This document shows positions 5,621 through 6,611 of a stretch of 6,611 nucleotides of DNA, piece by piece. The notes under the pieces are model-generated. The model did not search any database. It had not been told where the DNA came from and worked only from the letters and a program-made list of their open reading frames with translations. Within the stretch, counting starts at the first letter, position 1. Every line of letters begins with the position of its first letter. The translations under genes and the position numbers were made by a program. The stretch comes from an uncultured Erysipelotrichaceae bacterium (GTDB lineage Bacteria; Bacillota_I; Bacilli_A; Erysipelotrichales; Coprobacillaceae). The DNA is taken from contig UQVG01000114.1 in the NCBI GenBank assembly GCA_900544435.1, positions 1 to 6,611 of the forward strand, read 5' to 3'.

Positions 5621-6442
5621 ATGGAAAAAATATTTGAACAAATTGATAATTTGTTTGTAAATGGGGTTATTAATGGCATTATTTCAATTGTTATTGCAGG
5701 GATTGTTTTAATTGCAATCAATAAATTATTAAATAAGTTTATTAAAAAGAAATGGCCTGATAATTATGTTTTACAAAAAAGAATTAAAAAGATTATTCTC
5801 ATTACAATCTTTTTAGCAATTATTTGTAGTGAAGTGAAGTTTTTAAAATCATTTGCGACTGCCTTACTTGCATCTGGAGGAATCGTTGCCGTAGTTATTG
5901 GACTTGCCAGTCAAGAAGCTGCAGGTAATCTTATTAATGGTGCCATGATTATGGCTTATAAGCCTTATAAGATTGGTGATTTTATTGTTGTTACAGGGCA
6001 TAATGTTAGAGGAACTGTTATTGATATTTCACTTAGACATAGTGTTATTGAAACATTAGAAAAGACACAAATGATTGTTCCTAATGATATTATGAATAAA
6101 GCAATTATTGAAAATATTTCACAAATCGAACATGTTAAAGCAAATTATCTTTATATCGATATTTCTTATGAAAGTGATATAGATCAAGCAATCAAAGTGA
6201 TTCAAGATCTTGTTGTAAAACATCCTTTATTCATTGATGGAAGAAAAGATAAAAAGGATCCATTAGTCCCTGTGATTGTTTCTGATTTAAAAGATAGCAG
6301 TATTCAATTAAGAGCAACAATCACTAGTGAAGATAATGTACAAGGTTTTCAAATGCTGGCAGATATTCGTAAAGATTTAGTCACTGAATTTAAAAAGGAA
6401 GGTATTGAAATACCTTACCCTCATATGCATATTGTAAAATAG
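5621..6442 (+). CDS. mscS: Small-conductance mechanosensitive channel, MscS family
   Basis: Membrane channel that opens under membrane tension to release solutes during hypo-osmotic shock. Its 273 residues are close to E. coli MscS, with the minimal three-helix plan: hydrophobic helices near 16-36 and 55-70, then the pore helix from about 74. The pore segment GGIVAVVIGLASQEAAGNL continues into NGAMIMAYKPYKIGDFI, matching the conserved MscS core, followed by the beta domain (VRGTVIDISLRHSVIETLE, then IVPNDIMNKAIIENIS) and an alpha/beta C-terminal domain ending GIEIPYPHMHIV. By my alignment the E. coli pore leucines 105 and 109 correspond to Val and Leu, and the Gly113 hinge to Glu99. A good ribosome site AAGAGGT (5607-5613) overlaps the stop of the preceding gene, 7 nt before ATG. 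It is the last gene of the mnmE operon. Family assignment is secure; exact physiological role is inferred. Confidence 0.94.
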   Translation: MEKIFEQIDNLFVNGVINGIISIVIAGIVLIAINKLLNKFIKKKWPDNYVLQKRIKKIILITIFLAIICSEVKFLKSFATALLASGGIVAVVIGLASQEAAGNLINGAMIMAYKPYKIGDFIVVTGHNVRGTVIDISLRHSVIETLEKTQMIVPNDIMNKAIIENISQIEHVKANYLYIDISYESDIDQAIKVIQDLVVKHPLFIDGRKDKKDPLVPVIVSDLKDSSIQLRATITSEDNVQGFQMLADIRKDLVTEFKKEGIEIPYPHMHIVK

Positions 6443-6465
6443 TGTACGCATATTCATTACAAAAC

Positions 6466-6516
6466 AAAAAAAGGAGAAAATACTGATATTATCAATGTTA
6501 TTCTCCTTTTCTTTTT
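6466..6516. terminator. Rho-independent terminator after mscS
   Basis: GGAGAA (6473-6478) pairs with TTCTCC (6501-6506), extended outward by A residues pairing with T up to 6510. An inner TGAT/ATCA stem (6484-6487 with 6491-6494) continues the hairpin after a one-base bulge and a C-A mismatch. A T-rich run (6507-6516, broken by one C) follows. The upstream A tract means it could also work on the minus strand for a gene beyond the window. Confidence 0.8.
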
Positions 6517-6611
6517 ATAAGAACTGTTAAAGTATTTATAATATACAGAAAAATGGTATAGAATAAAATATAAATATATTAAAATTTCAAGAAGATATTT
6601 TATTTTAAATT
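6517..6611. other. AT-rich intergenic end of the window, no gene seen
   Basis: No open frame with a ribosome site is visible in these 95 bases. A perfect TATAAT occurs at 6537-6542, with a weak TTTATA (6514-6519) 17 nt upstream that overlaps the terminator tail; it might serve a plus-strand gene beyond the edge. In sequence this AT-rich such a match carries little weight. Confidence 0.4.

Noticed and set aside
6537..6562. Further promoter-like boxes (TATAAT, TGGTATAGA) at the window end
   Set aside because: There are no convincing -35 partners and no gene inside the window to attach them to; TA-rich boxes are expected by composition.
1..6611. CRISPR array, tRNA or rRNA gene, insertion sequence, phage or toxin-antitoxin genes
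   Set aside because: I read both strands and saw no regularly spaced repeats, cloverleaf structures, transposase motifs or terminal inverted repeats; genes and short regulatory gaps account for nearly all of the window.

Overview
The window looks like chromosomal DNA from a low-GC Gram-positive bacterium (Firmicutes/Bacillota). The sequence is very AT-rich, Shine-Dalgarno sites are purine-rich, and the protein set includes an AhpC with a non-standard AhpF partner, a VanW/G5 wall protein, MnmE and MscS. An Erysipelotrichia-type gut bacterium (Coprobacillus/Thomasclavelia relatives) is my best guess, but that is inference from composition and protein style. In the places checked Trp is TGG, and all six stop codons are TAA or TAG, so there is no sign of a recoded TGA as in Mycoplasma.

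Layout. (1) Positions 1-2281, plus strand: a two-gene peroxide-defence operon. It has a strong promoter, a small leader hairpin, ahpC, and 3 nt later an AhpF-like flavoprotein with the thioredoxin-reductase module first and the AhpF N-terminal-type redox module last. (2) Positions 2255-2281: a compact hairpin with A and T tracts that ends both this operon and the convergent gene. (3) Positions 2280-3896, minus strand: a membrane-anchored VanW/G5 cell-envelope protein with a Thr/Pro/Glu-rich C-terminal tail. (4) Positions 3897-4057: a divergent regulatory region with one promoter in each direction and a 10-bp inverted repeat touching both. (5) Positions 4058-6442, plus strand: a tight three-gene operon of mnmE (tRNA wobble-uridine modification GTPase), an unrecognised 73-residue two-helix membrane protein, and an MscS-type mechanosensitive channel, ended by a rho-independent terminator at about 6466-6516. 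(6) Positions 6517-6611: AT-rich, no gene seen.

How the genes work together: AhpC reduces peroxides and the flavoprotein recycles AhpC with NAD(P)H, so genes 1 and 2 form a complete system. The VanW protein is an independent envelope gene. MnmE with MscS is not a metabolic pair; their link is transcriptional, with the small membrane protein between them at spacings of 1 and 5 nt. The genes are mostly ordinary housekeeping and stress genes. I found no clear novel system; the least explained items are the 73-residue membrane protein and the extra cysteine in the redox module of the AhpF-like protein.
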